Origin: an uncultured Candidatus Melainabacteria bacterium
GTDB taxonomy: Bacteria; Cyanobacteriota; Vampirovibrionia; Gastranaerophilales; Gastranaerophilaceae
Assembly (NCBI GenBank): GCA_934777245.1
Contig: CAKVND010000007.1
Coordinates: 1-53,386, forward strand
DNA: 53,386 nt
Direction of reading: 5' to 3'
Numbering within the stretch: the first letter of the stretch is position 1; each line of letters begins with the position of its first letter. Made by a program: the position numbers and the translations under genes. This document shows positions 9,497 to 17,732 of this stretch, piece by piece. The notes beneath the pieces are model-generated. The model was not told the DNA's origin, did no database searches, and saw only the letters and a program-made list of their open reading frames with translations.

Positions 9497-10865
9497 CTTT
9501 AGAACCTCTTATTTTAATATATTTAGATGAACTCATTAAATTACTATGTTTATACTCATATTCGCGCAGCTCAAGAATTTCCTTACTGCTAAAAGCGAGA
9601 TTTGGATCATGATAAGGAATTCCGGCTTTAGTTGCACATAAACCCAGTTCATAGTTATTTAATGGATATTTTATTTTGTTTTTATCTTTAGATGCAATTG
9701 TACCCATAAATTTGTTATTTTTCTTATTATAAATCTTTCCTACATAAAAATTATTTTCAAGTAGTGTATTTCGAACTTGAACAGAATTTGAATATGTCAT
9801 AAGTACCCCATCGGGAGCTAAACGCTTATAAAGCTCTGCAACAAATTCAGTTGACCATAATTGAGGAGCTTTTGTGTATGTAAACGCATCCAAAAATATA
9901 TAGTTATATTGCTTGTTTAACGTTAAAATACTCTTTCGAGCATCATTTATCAAAAAGTTAAGCTTAATGAGGCTCTCAATAGTCTTAAAATCCATGTTTT
10001 TATTACGTTTCGATAAATGGTCATAATATATATTATGTAAGAAGGTCGATAATACATCCTTGGATAACTTATTATACCCCCATTTTTGATTAAATTTAGC
10101 ATATTTTATCAGAGATTTATCAAAAAATCTTCGATTCTTATTTTCTCTTAAAATTTCTTTGATATTTTCATCTAAATAATCTTTTCCAAATTTATCAAAA
10201 AGCGAATTTAAGATTATATAATTAACAAATCCGTTTACTTTATACTCTTTTTCAATATGCATATTTCGAAATTTTATATCAAGTAAGTCATTAATCTCTT
10301 TTCTATTCTTTGGCATAAAATATGAAAGAAAATTAGAAAATGTATCACGAAGTTTATAATAAGAATCAAAGCAATCAAAAATTTGCGGAACAATATTCTC
10401 AAAAATTTCTTCCGGAGTTTTTAAGGTTTTAAAAAGAGGTGATAATTTTATAAGTTCTTCATTGATATCTAAACAATCTATAGAAAGTTCAGGTAAATTA
10501 TTATCATACTCTATCGCGTCGATATGTGATAATAAAACTTTGTCTTTTTTGAAGCATTTTTTATTAGTACATATCGTTTCGTTATTATTCTTTTTTGTAA
10601 AAAGTTTTTGCAAAAAATTTTTTTTATAAATTTTATTTTTATTTATAAAAAAACTCATCAAGGCTTTTGTATTATATCCAATTCCATAACAAACATCTAA
10701 AACTTTTATTTCTCGATTAGAATTTTTATCTATACCGGAAGGTAAAATAAATTTTTCCCAAGCTTCTGTTAGTGCACCAAATTTGGAGTGATACACATCT
10801 TTATCAGCGTAAGAATACAGCCCTATAGAGCCATCCTCTGTATAATACGGTTCATAATCCCTCAT
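9489..10865 (-). CDS. MnmD-like tRNA (mnm5s2U34) methyltransferase with a large internal insertion
   Basis: SAM-dependent methyltransferase of the MnmC N-terminal / MnmD family, which completes the wobble modification mnm5s2U in tRNA. The N-terminus has the typical DGSIGLYSYADKDVYHSKFG then EAWEKFILP. Motif I is VLDVCYGIGYNTKA (~55-68). The family signature LDAFTYTKAPQLWS sits near residue 333 and DGVLMTYSNS follows. A GIPYHDPNLAF-EIL-R tail resembles cyanobacterial homologues. Usual members are 220-300 residues; this one has 458 because of a Lys/Asn/Phe-rich helical insertion from ~140 to ~300. It heads the eight-gene minus-strand run, and the downstream FAD gene overlaps by 8 nt. A TATAAT ends 7 nt before the ATG with no SD. 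Family assignment is good; activity with the insertion is untested. Confidence 0.82.
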   Translation of the reverse strand: MRDYEPYYTEDGSIGLYSYADKDVYHSKFGALTEAWEKFILPSGIDKNSNREIKVLDVCYGIGYNTKALMSFFINKNKIYKKNFLQKLFTKKNNNETICTNKKCFKKDKVLLSHIDAIEYDNNLPELSIDCLDINEELIKLSPLFKTLKTPEEIFENIVPQIFDCFDSYYKLRDTFSNFLSYFMPKNRKEINDLLDIKFRNMHIEKEYKVNGFVNYIILNSLFDKFGKDYLDENIKEILRENKNRRFFDKSLIKYAKFNQKWGYNKLSKDVLSTFLHNIYYDHLSKRNKNMDFKTIESLIKLNFLINDARKSILTLNKQYNYIFLDAFTYTKAPQLWSTEFVAELYKRLAPDGVLMTYSNSVQVRNTLLENNFYVGKIYNKKNNKFMGTIASKDKNKIKYPLNNYELGLCATKAGIPYHDPNLAFSSKEILELREYEYKHSNLMSSSKYIKIRGSKDD

Positions 10866-10872
10866 AGTCTAT

Positions 10873-10901
10873 ATTATAGCGCAAATTTAAGATTATTGAT
10901 A
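10873..10901 (-). promoter_or_regulatory. Leaderless promoter of the MnmD-FAD-dnaE run
   Basis: TATAAT at 10878-10873, followed by 7 nt and then the ATG. A weak -35 (TATCAA, 17-nt spacer, or TTATCA, 18 nt) lies upstream. Transcription would begin at or within a base of the start codon. Confidence 0.5.
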
Positions 10902-11009
10902 ATTGTTAAAATATTTAACATTTAATATAGATATATCACCCACTACGATAATTCTATTTTTGTCCCCATTGTTTTAGTATAACAATATCGAGTTTAACGA
11001 GGAGGATTC

Positions 11010-11855
11010 ATGAGCAATAGTATTTATGCTGCGCCTATCTATAAATTAGATGAATTGAATAATTTATTTATTGAACTTACTGAAAAGAATTGTAATCAAA
11101 GATGTTCTAATTGTTATATTAATTTTCCAATGAGCAAAAATATCAAAGATTATATTTCAATAGATAAAATAAAAGAAGCTTTAAATGATACAAAGCATGA
11201 AAATATTTTTTGTATTTATTTAACAGGCGCAGAACCAATGATGCATCCGGATTTTAATTCAATTTTAAGATTATGTTTAAAAAGGTGTAATGTATGTATT
11301 TGTACTAACGGAAGTTTTTTGAACGAAAAGAAAATTCGTTTTCTTAAAAAAGTTGAAGATGAAGGCTTGGTGAATAAACTTCAAAATCAAATCTTTTTTA
11401 AACTTTCATTAGCACATTTTAACGAACTCGAAAGTGATAAAGTACGTTATAGAGGTAATTTTAGACAAACTATATTCGCTTTAAAAACATTAAGCAGATA
11501 CAATTTTAATTCAGTTTTATCTATTCAAAATTTTTATAATTTAGATAAAGCCGAAATTTTGAATGAATTTAATAGAATTTTTAAAGACCAAGAGATTCTT
11601 AATACAGATATTCAAATTGTAGTATCACATCCGAATTTTGACGATGAAAATTTTGCAAAACCTTCATCAAAAACTGATTGTATGTTTGGTCGGATTCTTA
11701 CACAAAAAGGGATTTACGCATGTCCGTTTTTAGCAAATGATTATCGCGGACGAGTTGGAAGTTCTTTCAAAGATTTTTCAAAAACAATAACCGCTGAAAC
11801 TGATTTTTGTGCGACATGCTCAAAAAATAACGGATATATGTTTTCGATTGGGTAA
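11010..11855 (+). CDS. Radical SAM protein with SPASM/twitch-like C-terminal cysteines
   Basis: Radical S-adenosylmethionine enzyme of 281 residues. The 4Fe-4S/SAM motif is C28-x3-C32-x2-C35 in NCNQRCSNCY, followed by the GAEPM motif (IYLTGAEPMMHPDF), which corresponds to the usual GGEP with Ala in the second position. The C-terminus holds further cysteines as C-x13-C-x28-C-x2-C (DCMFG...YACPF...FCATC), a layout that in SPASM or twitch domains holds an auxiliary Fe-S cluster. Such enzymes modify peptides or small molecules; the substrate is unknown and no precursor-peptide gene is obvious nearby. GGAGG at 11001-11005 sets the start. It is transcribed divergently from the MnmD-like gene and is monocistronic, ending at a repeat element. 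Confidence 0.87.
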   Translation: MSNSIYAAPIYKLDELNNLFIELTEKNCNQRCSNCYINFPMSKNIKDYISIDKIKEALNDTKHENIFCIYLTGAEPMMHPDFNSILRLCLKRCNVCICTNGSFLNEKKIRFLKKVEDEGLVNKLQNQIFFKLSLAHFNELESDKVRYRGNFRQTIFALKTLSRYNFNSVLSIQNFYNLDKAEILNEFNRIFKDQEILNTDIQIVVSHPNFDDENFAKPSSKTDCMFGRILTQKGIYACPFLANDYRGRVGSSFKDFSKTITAETDFCATCSKNNGYMFSIG

Positions 11856-11874
11856 AAAAGTCGATAAGCGAATG

Positions 11875-12023
11875 AGTGAATAGGTGAATAAGTTCGCTTT
11901 AGAAAAATTTTAATATTGCTGTTGGGCTGAAAGCCCAACCTACATTACACTTATAAATGCATATTACAAAAAGAAAATTTAATATGAACTTATTCACTTA
12001 TTACCTTATTCACCTATTCACTT
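11875..12023. repeat. MITE-like inverted-repeat element with GTGAATA-rich ends
   Basis: A non-coding element of ~150 nt in the 355-nt gap before the GH57 gene. Its left end (11875-11895, AGTGAATAGGTGAATAAGTTC) is inverted at its right end (11986-12023). Between them lies a REP-like hairpin, GTTGGGCT-GAA-AGCCCAAC (11921-11939), flanked by CTACA. The right end matches, in inverse orientation, the repeat at 48222-48268, so this is a dispersed family. It may act as a transcription boundary after the radical SAM gene. No ORF is carried. Confidence 0.75.
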
Positions 12024-12131
12024 AATTTATATAATCCTTATATAAACGTACATTCAAAAACTTTACAATAATAAGAGGTTAAAAGTTGGTTAACATTTGT
12101 AACATTATTCCGCTGAATTAATACTAAAGAG

Positions 12132-12160
12132 TTACTTTTTTGTTAAGATTATGTTATAAA
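12132..12160 (+). promoter_or_regulatory. Promoter of the GH57 gene
   Basis: TTACTT (12132-12137), 17-nt spacer, TATAAA (12155-12160). This gives a leader of ~44 nt with GGAGG just before the ATG at 12211. Confidence 0.55.
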
Positions 12161-12210
12161 TAATAATGTAAAAATATATATTCAAACACGAGAAATGAAC
12201 GGAGGCTAAT

Positions 12211-13932
12211 ATGTCAGTAGGACAATTCGTATTTATGTTACACAGCCACCTGCCTTATTACAGAAAAGCAGGAATGTGGCCATTCGGTGAAGAAAATCTT
12301 TACGAATGTATGGCAGAAACTTATGTACCTCTATTGAATGCAATTTCAGAATTATATGATGAAGGTATAAAAGCAAAATTAACAGTTGGCATTACACCAA
12401 TTCTTGCAGAACAACTAAATGATGAACATTTGCAAAATGGTTTTGTTGAATACATTGATTCTAGAATTAAAGCTGTTTCTAAAGATTTGGACAGATATCC
12501 TGATCCTAAAGTTGCTCATTCTCAACATTTGAAATACTTGGCAAAATATTACTTTGATTTGTGGAACAAATTAAGAGATGATTTTGTTAATAAATATGAA
12601 AAGAATTTGATTAAATACTTCAAGAAATATCAAGATCTTGGATGTATTGAAATTACAACATCAGGTGCAACTCATGGTTTCTCACCACTTCTTGCAACTG
12701 ATAGTAACTTGAACGCTCAATTCAAAGTTGGTCAAGATACAACAAAGAGATTGTTCGGTAAAAAAGCAATGGGAGCATGGCTTCCAGAATGCGCTTACCG
12801 TCAAGGTTATGAATACGTTGGTAAAGACGGTAAAAAACATTGGCGTCCGGCAATTGAAGTTACACTTCAAAACAATGATATTCACTACTTCTTCACTGAA
12901 TCTCATGTAATTGAAGGTGGTAATTCAATCGGCAACAGACGTGTAATCGGTATGTACGGAAATATTGAATACATTCCGCTTCCTGAAAGACCTGCAACAG
13001 GTTATGATACTTATTCAGCATACTGGTTACCGGATGCACAAGTTGCAGTAATGGGACGTAATGATAGAGCAGGATATCAAGTATGGTCAGCTGCTGACGG
13101 TTATCCGGGGGATGGTTGCTTTAGAGAGTTCCACAAAAAAGATGATAAATCAGGCATGCACTACTGGAGAATTACTTCACCTACAACTGATTTAGGTGAC
13201 AAAATGCTGTATGATCCGGTTCTTGCTATGAATAAGATTAATGAAAACTCAGATCACTATACGACATTGATTTATCACTTGTTGAACGATTACAAACTTG
13301 CTCATGATGGCAAAGAAGGTTTGGTAATGGTTTCGTTTGATACAGAATTGTTTGGACACTGGTGGTTTGAAGGTGTTGAATTCATCAAACAAGTTATTAA
13401 GAAATTCAATGACTATCTTCCTGAAGTTGAAAGACTTACTGCCGGTGAATATGTTACTAAGTATCCACCAAAAGAAGCTATCCAAATCCCTGAAAGTTCT
13501 TGGGGGCAAGGTGGTCACTTCTACGTATGGATGAACCACTTAACAGAATGGATGTGGCCAATTATTCACTCTTGCGAAAAGAGAATTAATGCTATTGTTG
13601 ATGCTAATTCTGAAATTCCAAATGACAAGTTGATGCTAAGAGCGTTGAATCAATTGGCTAGAGAAAACTTGTTGCTTCAAAGTTCAGACTGGCCGTTCTT
13701 GATTACAACATGGCAGGCTAAAGATTATGCAACTGATAGATTTAATGAACACGTTGATAGATTTAGCTTGATAGCTGATATGATTGAAAGTGGAAATATT
13801 GATGAAGCTAAGTTAAAAGAAATTGAGGATATTGATAATTGCTTCCCTGAAATTGATTACAGAGTTTATCAATCAATTACGGAAGGAACAATACCTCAAC
13901 AAGAAAAGAAATTAGCTCCATTATATAAATAA
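12211..13932 (+). CDS. GH57 family 1,4-alpha-glucan branching enzyme
   Basis: Glycoside hydrolase family 57 protein of 573 residues. It begins with the typical MLHSHLPYYRKAG strand. The candidate catalytic nucleophile is E193 in GAWLPECAYRQGYE, and the acid/base is D377 in MVSFDTELFGHWWFEG, as in characterised GH57 branching enzymes. The long C-terminal helical domain has the SSWGQGGHFYVWMN and LLLQSSDWPFLITTWQA motifs. The likely role is to form alpha-1,6 branches in glycogen in the cytoplasm; a 4-alpha-glucanotransferase is less likely given the GHWWFEG motif. The start is set by GGAGG at 12201-12205. The gene is single, with its own promoter and a strong terminator. No other glycogen gene lies in the window. 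Confidence 0.92.
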   Translation: MSVGQFVFMLHSHLPYYRKAGMWPFGEENLYECMAETYVPLLNAISELYDEGIKAKLTVGITPILAEQLNDEHLQNGFVEYIDSRIKAVSKDLDRYPDPKVAHSQHLKYLAKYYFDLWNKLRDDFVNKYEKNLIKYFKKYQDLGCIEITTSGATHGFSPLLATDSNLNAQFKVGQDTTKRLFGKKAMGAWLPECAYRQGYEYVGKDGKKHWRPAIEVTLQNNDIHYFFTESHVIEGGNSIGNRRVIGMYGNIEYIPLPERPATGYDTYSAYWLPDAQVAVMGRNDRAGYQVWSAADGYPGDGCFREFHKKDDKSGMHYWRITSPTTDLGDKMLYDPVLAMNKINENSDHYTTLIYHLLNDYKLAHDGKEGLVMVSFDTELFGHWWFEGVEFIKQVIKKFNDYLPEVERLTAGEYVTKYPPKEAIQIPESSWGQGGHFYVWMNHLTEWMWPIIHSCEKRINAIVDANSEIPNDKLMLRALNQLARENLLLQSSDWPFLITTWQAKDYATDRFNEHVDRFSLIADMIESGNIDEAKLKEIEDIDNCFPEIDYRVYQSITEGTIPQQEKKLAPLYK

Positions 13933-13953
13933 CGTTATATAAATAAGAATATT

Positions 13954-13986
13954 AAAAATCGTCCATTATAAAGTGGACGATTTTTA
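13954..13986 (+). terminator. Rho-independent terminator after the GH57 gene
   Basis: Stem AAAATCGTCCA / TGGACGATTT with a short loop, followed by TTTATTT, 22 nt after the stop codon. Confidence 0.85.
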
Positions 13987-14007
13987 TTTAAATGTTTTTT
14001 TTATCAC

Positions 14008-14036
14008 TTGTATAAAAAAAACAAGAATGGTAAAAT
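14008..14036 (+). promoter_or_regulatory. Leaderless promoter of the XRE/zinc-ribbon gene
   Basis: TTGTAT (14008-14013), 17-nt spacer, TAAAAT (14031-14036), then 6 nt to the ATG at 14043. There is no SD sequence. Confidence 0.6.
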
Positions 14037-14042
14037 GTTTCT

Positions 14043-14447
14043 ATGGAAAGTTTAGCAGAATTTATACAAAAAAGAAGAGAGCATGCCGGTTTGTCTGTAA
14101 TCGGATTAGCAAAGAAAACCAATATTAAACAAGAAATTTTGGAAGACATTGAATCCGGCAAAGAATTATTTTTATCGGTTACACAAAGGCAACAATTAGC
14201 AAGAGTGTTAAAATGTTCTCCAAAAGAGCTTAAAAGCTTGGAAAGAGATTACAAATTTGAAATTGTTAGCCAAGAAACAATTGATGAATTAAAGACAAAA
14301 ATCTTAAATCGCGAAACAAATTTAAGATGTCCGCTTTGTGGAGAGCCTTTAGTTACAAGAATTGCTAAAATGTATGATTTAGAAGACAATTTAGTTTTAC
14401 AGCCAAAAGCACATTGCGTAAAATGCATTTTTCAAATAAAAGAATAG
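14043..14447 (+). CDS. XRE-type HTH protein with C-terminal zinc ribbon
   Basis: A 134-residue protein. Residues 1-70 form a Cro/CI-type helix-turn-helix (SLAEFIQKRREHAGLSVIGL, then AKKTNIKQEILEDIE and a third helix). Residues ~98-132 contain RCPLCGEPL and HCVKC, a four-Cys zinc site. This is likely a DNA-binding regulator; the zinc site may support dimerisation or sensing. There is no SD, and the TAAAAT -10 box ends 6 nt before the ATG, so it is probably leaderless. The L,D-transpeptidase gene begins 33 nt after its stop and may be co-transcribed, but the two need not be functionally linked. Confidence 0.8.
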   Translation: MESLAEFIQKRREHAGLSVIGLAKKTNIKQEILEDIESGKELFLSVTQRQQLARVLKCSPKELKSLERDYKFEIVSQETIDELKTKILNRETNLRCPLCGEPLVTRIAKMYDLEDNLVLQPKAHCVKCIFQIKE

Positions 14448-14480
14448 TTTATAATTTTTACTAGCAAAAATTATTTTCAC

Positions 14481-15098
14481 ATGTTTTGTTTTAGTATGCG
14501 AATTACTAATACATTTAAAACTTTTGGTTTAACTTTAGCAATGGCGTCATTAACGTTAGGTGCAAATAGAGTTTGCGCACAAAATCCGCAAAAAGACGAT
14601 TTTTCTATTACAACAGCTACTCCAAAAGGAACTGATAGCAAAAATATTTTAGCAGGCGCTCCATCTCCTGATATAGAAATTGCAGGAGAAAAAAAGACTG
14701 CAAAATTTGTTATTGATTTAAGCACAAATACTCTTTACAAATACAATATTCAAGGTGAAGCAAAAATGGCTTACTTAATCGCAAGCGGTAAAGAAAGCAC
14801 TCCGACTTCTAAAGGAGTTAGAATAGTTACACATACAGAAACTTATCCGTATAGAACAGCGCCTCGTGGAACAAAAAGAAGACGCAGTCCGGGAGCTTAC
14901 GGACCTAAAATTATCTGTTTAAATAAAATTGACCCGCAAACAGGAGAACAATCCCAAACAGGCGAATTTATCCATGGCACAAACGATTTAAGTAGCATCG
15001 GAAAATATGCTTCCCATGGATGCATGCGTATGGATAACGAAGTTATAAAAGCGCTTTCGCAAGAAGTTAAACGCGGCGACATTGTTATAATTAAATAA
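14481..15098 (+). CDS. L,D-transpeptidase (YkuD domain), exported
   Basis: A 205-residue secreted protein. The N-terminal ~35 residues are a signal peptide (FKTFGLTLAMASLTL core, VCAQN end). The YkuD domain starts at AKFVIDLSTNTLYKY (~74) and holds the catalytic motif HGTND...SHGCMRM with the nucleophilic Cys near residue 181. It should form 3-3 cross-links in, or attach proteins to, peptidoglycan. The start is either ATG 14481 or ATG 14496 (five residues shorter, MRITNTF); neither has a clear SD. A TATAAT at 14450-14455 overlaps the end of the preceding gene and could drive it separately. The domain appears complete. Confidence 0.9.
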   Translation: MFCFSMRITNTFKTFGLTLAMASLTLGANRVCAQNPQKDDFSITTATPKGTDSKNILAGAPSPDIEIAGEKKTAKFVIDLSTNTLYKYNIQGEAKMAYLIASGKESTPTSKGVRIVTHTETYPYRTAPRGTKRRRSPGAYGPKIICLNKIDPQTGEQSQTGEFIHGTNDLSSIGKYASHGCMRMDNEVIKALSQEVKRGDIVIIK

Positions 15099-15144
15099 GA
15101 CAGAGCAATCCATTAGTTTGGAAAAAACCACATTTATGGATACA

Positions 15145-16485
15145 CTACTTCTTCTTTTCGCTTCTTGTTCTTACTGAAATACGAATTGGTGTTCCCATAA
15201 AGCCGAACGCTTCACGCAATTTATTTTCCATATAGCGTTTGTAATGGTCTTTCATCAAATCTTCATTATTTGCAAATAAAATGAATGTTGGCGGTTCAAT
15301 CGCAGCTTGAGTTGAATACATTATTTTTAAACGTTTATTTCTAATTGTTTGCGGAGGATTAAGAGCATAAGCTTCATTAACAACCTTGTTCAACAAACCT
15401 GTAGAAACACGTTTTGAGCGTTCTTTTTGAACTTCTACGACTCTTGTAAATATTTGATTCAATCTTTGATGAGTAACTGCGCTTATGTATATTTTTGGCA
15501 CATAATCCAAGAACGGAATTTCACGTGCAATTTTTTCTTCAAATTTATTGATTGTGTTTGATTTTTTGTCTTCAATCAAATCCCATTTGTTAATCGCAAT
15601 TACCATGCCTTTTCCAGCATCAGTAATAATAGAAGCTATTTTTTTGTCTTGATCTGAAATCCCATTTATTGCTTCTGTTGCATCAATTACCATCAAAGCA
15701 ACATCACATTCTCTAATTGAACGAATAGCTCTGTCAACTGCAAATTTTTCTACACCGTAGTCAACTTTTGCTTTTTTTCTGATGCCTGCTGTATCAATAA
15801 TTACGAATTCTTGATTATTATAAGTTAAGCGTGAGTCGATGCTATCTCTGGTTGTACCTGAAACATCCGATACTATTACACGTTTTTCTCCTAATAAAGC
15901 ATTTACAATTGAAGACTTACCGGCATTCGGACGCCCAACAATTGCAATTTTGATTGTTTTATCTTCATCTTCTTCTACGTCATAAGAAAAATCGGAAGTA
16001 ATTTCTTCCAACAAATCACCAACACCGCCAGAACCATGCAATGCTGAAATTGCGATTGGTTCACCAATTGCCAAAGAATAAAAATCACTAATCATAGTAA
16101 TTTGGTTATGCGAATCAACCTTATTAACTGCAAGGAAAATAGGTTTGTTGCTTTGTCTTAATATATTTGCAATATCAGAATCAACAGGAGTTACGCCTTC
16201 TAAACCGTCAACAATAAAAATAATTTTGTCGGCTTCTTCGCAAGCGATTTTTGCTTGGTCATAAATTGAAAGCATTATTTCGTCTTCATCCCCCGGAATA
16301 ATACCACCTGTATCAATAACCGTAAATGGTTTATTTTGCCATTCTACGTCAAAATAAATTCTATCTCTTGTAACTCCCGGACGGTCGTCAACAATTGATT
16401 GTCTTTTTCCTACTAATCTATTTACAAATGTTGATTTTCCAACATTTGGTCTTCCTACTATTGCGATAATTGGTTTTCTGTTCAT
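15145..16485 (-). CDS. der: Ribosome biogenesis GTPase Der (EngA)
   Basis: Double-GTPase essential for 50S subunit assembly, 446 residues. The first G domain has GRPNVGKST (~11-19), DTGG and NKVD; the second has GRPNAGKSS (~187), DTAGIRKKA and NKWD. The C-terminal KH-like domain (~360-446) ends in a Lys/Arg tail (RTRSEKKK). All nucleotide-binding motifs are intact. It is a single gene transcribed convergently with the L,D-transpeptidase and divergently from the lptF/G-type gene. Confidence 0.98.
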   Translation of the reverse strand: MNRKPIIAIVGRPNVGKSTFVNRLVGKRQSIVDDRPGVTRDRIYFDVEWQNKPFTVIDTGGIIPGDEDEIMLSIYDQAKIACEEADKIIFIVDGLEGVTPVDSDIANILRQSNKPIFLAVNKVDSHNQITMISDFYSLAIGEPIAISALHGSGGVGDLLEEITSDFSYDVEEDEDKTIKIAIVGRPNAGKSSIVNALLGEKRVIVSDVSGTTRDSIDSRLTYNNQEFVIIDTAGIRKKAKVDYGVEKFAVDRAIRSIRECDVALMVIDATEAINGISDQDKKIASIITDAGKGMVIAINKWDLIEDKKSNTINKFEEKIAREIPFLDYVPKIYISAVTHQRLNQIFTRVVEVQKERSKRVSTGLLNKVVNEAYALNPPQTIRNKRLKIMYSTQAAIEPPTFILFANNEDLMKDHYKRYMENKLREAFGFMGTPIRISVRTRSEKKK

Positions 16486-16602
16486 AATACGTTCAGTCTA
16501 ACACGAAAAAATTTTTAAGTAAAACAGAGATTAAAATATAATAATTTTGTTTAAAAATAATTTCTTTTCAACTTTGTTTTTGGTACAATTTAATCTGAGC
16601 TT

Positions 16603-17730
16603 ATGAAAGATTTGTTTAAAAATTTAATTTATCAATTGAAAAACATGAAATTGCTTGACAAATACATTTTGAAGCAAGTTATAGAGATGTTTATAATGGG
16701 AGTTTTAGTTTTTACTTCAATTATATTTGCGTCTGATACTTTCATAACGCTAATAAAACAAATTTCAATGTATGGAATTCCTTTTAAAATTGCGTTTTTA
16801 ATCATAATTTTGCATTTACCTGCGGTTTTTGTAATGACGATTCCAATGGGAGTTTTACTTGCAACAGTAATGACATTAAACGGTTTGAGTTTAAGCTCTG
16901 AAATCACTGTAATGCGCGCCTGCGGTATCGGTTTAAATCGTATAGCAAAACCCATTTTTATTTTTGCTATTGTTATGGCTTGCGTAAGTTTTGTATTAAA
17001 TGAAACAGTTGTTCCGGTTATGACAAAACAATCTACGGACTTAGCTCTTTATGCATTTAGTAAAAAGAATATTCCGGAAGGTAAACATAATTTTACTTTT
17101 AAAGAAGTAAAGGATGGCGGATTATTAAAAAGATTATTCTATGTTGGTGATTGTACAGATAAACAATTGCATAATATTACAGTTCTTGATGCGTCAAAAG
17201 ATGGTACAATCCAAATTCTTCAAGCAAGACAAGGTGCTACAACTCCTGAAGGTTGGGAGTTCCAAAAAGGTGCGATTTATACTGTTACAAACAGCGGAAA
17301 AACTTTAGATACAACTCTTTTTGAAGATTCTACGATTAAGTTTGGGATGGATTTAACAAAAGAAATGAACCGAAATTTGGCTAATGAACACAACTTTGTT
17401 CAACTTTGCCAATATTTAGCGAAACCTGATGTTCCTGATAAACATATCTTAAAGATCAGTTTATTTGATAAAATTGCATTACCTCTAACGACGATTGTAT
17501 TGGTACTAATCGGAGTTCCACTAGCAATTACACCTCCTCGTGTAAGATATAACAGAGGTTTCTTATTTAGTATTTTGATTATTTTTGCATACTATTTAAT
17601 AAGAGCGTTGTCTATTTCTTTTGGAGAAGCCGGTTCGCTGGCACCTATTTTAGCAGCGTTTATGCCAAATATTATTTTATCAATTATTGGCGTAGGGCTT
17701 TATTACAGAAAAGTTTTTACAATTTGCTAG
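16603..17730 (+). CDS. LptF/LptG (YjgP/YjgQ) family LPS export permease
   Basis: Inner-membrane protein of 375 residues with the YjgP/YjgQ layout: three N-terminal membrane helices starting at LDKYILKQVIEMF, a periplasmic beta-jellyroll (~150-265, with EGWEFQKGAIYTV) and three C-terminal helices (IALPLTTIVLVLIGVPLAIT). LptF and LptG form the transmembrane dimer of the LPS transporter with the LptB ATPase. A single copy is seen here, and which paralogue it is cannot be decided. Its presence implies an outer membrane. TACAAT at 16584-16589 with an upstream TGG gives a leader of only ~6 nt, so it is near-leaderless and no SD is visible. It converges on the 17733 gene with a 2-nt gap. Confidence 0.93.
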   Translation: MKDLFKNLIYQLKNMKLLDKYILKQVIEMFIMGVLVFTSIIFASDTFITLIKQISMYGIPFKIAFLIIILHLPAVFVMTIPMGVLLATVMTLNGLSLSSEITVMRACGIGLNRIAKPIFIFAIVMACVSFVLNETVVPVMTKQSTDLALYAFSKKNIPEGKHNFTFKEVKDGGLLKRLFYVGDCTDKQLHNITVLDASKDGTIQILQARQGATTPEGWEFQKGAIYTVTNSGKTLDTTLFEDSTIKFGMDLTKEMNRNLANEHNFVQLCQYLAKPDVPDKHILKISLFDKIALPLTTIVLVLIGVPLAITPPRVRYNRGFLFSILIIFAYYLIRALSISFGEAGSLAPILAAFMPNIILSIIGVGLYYRKVFTIC

Positions 17731-17732
17731 CT

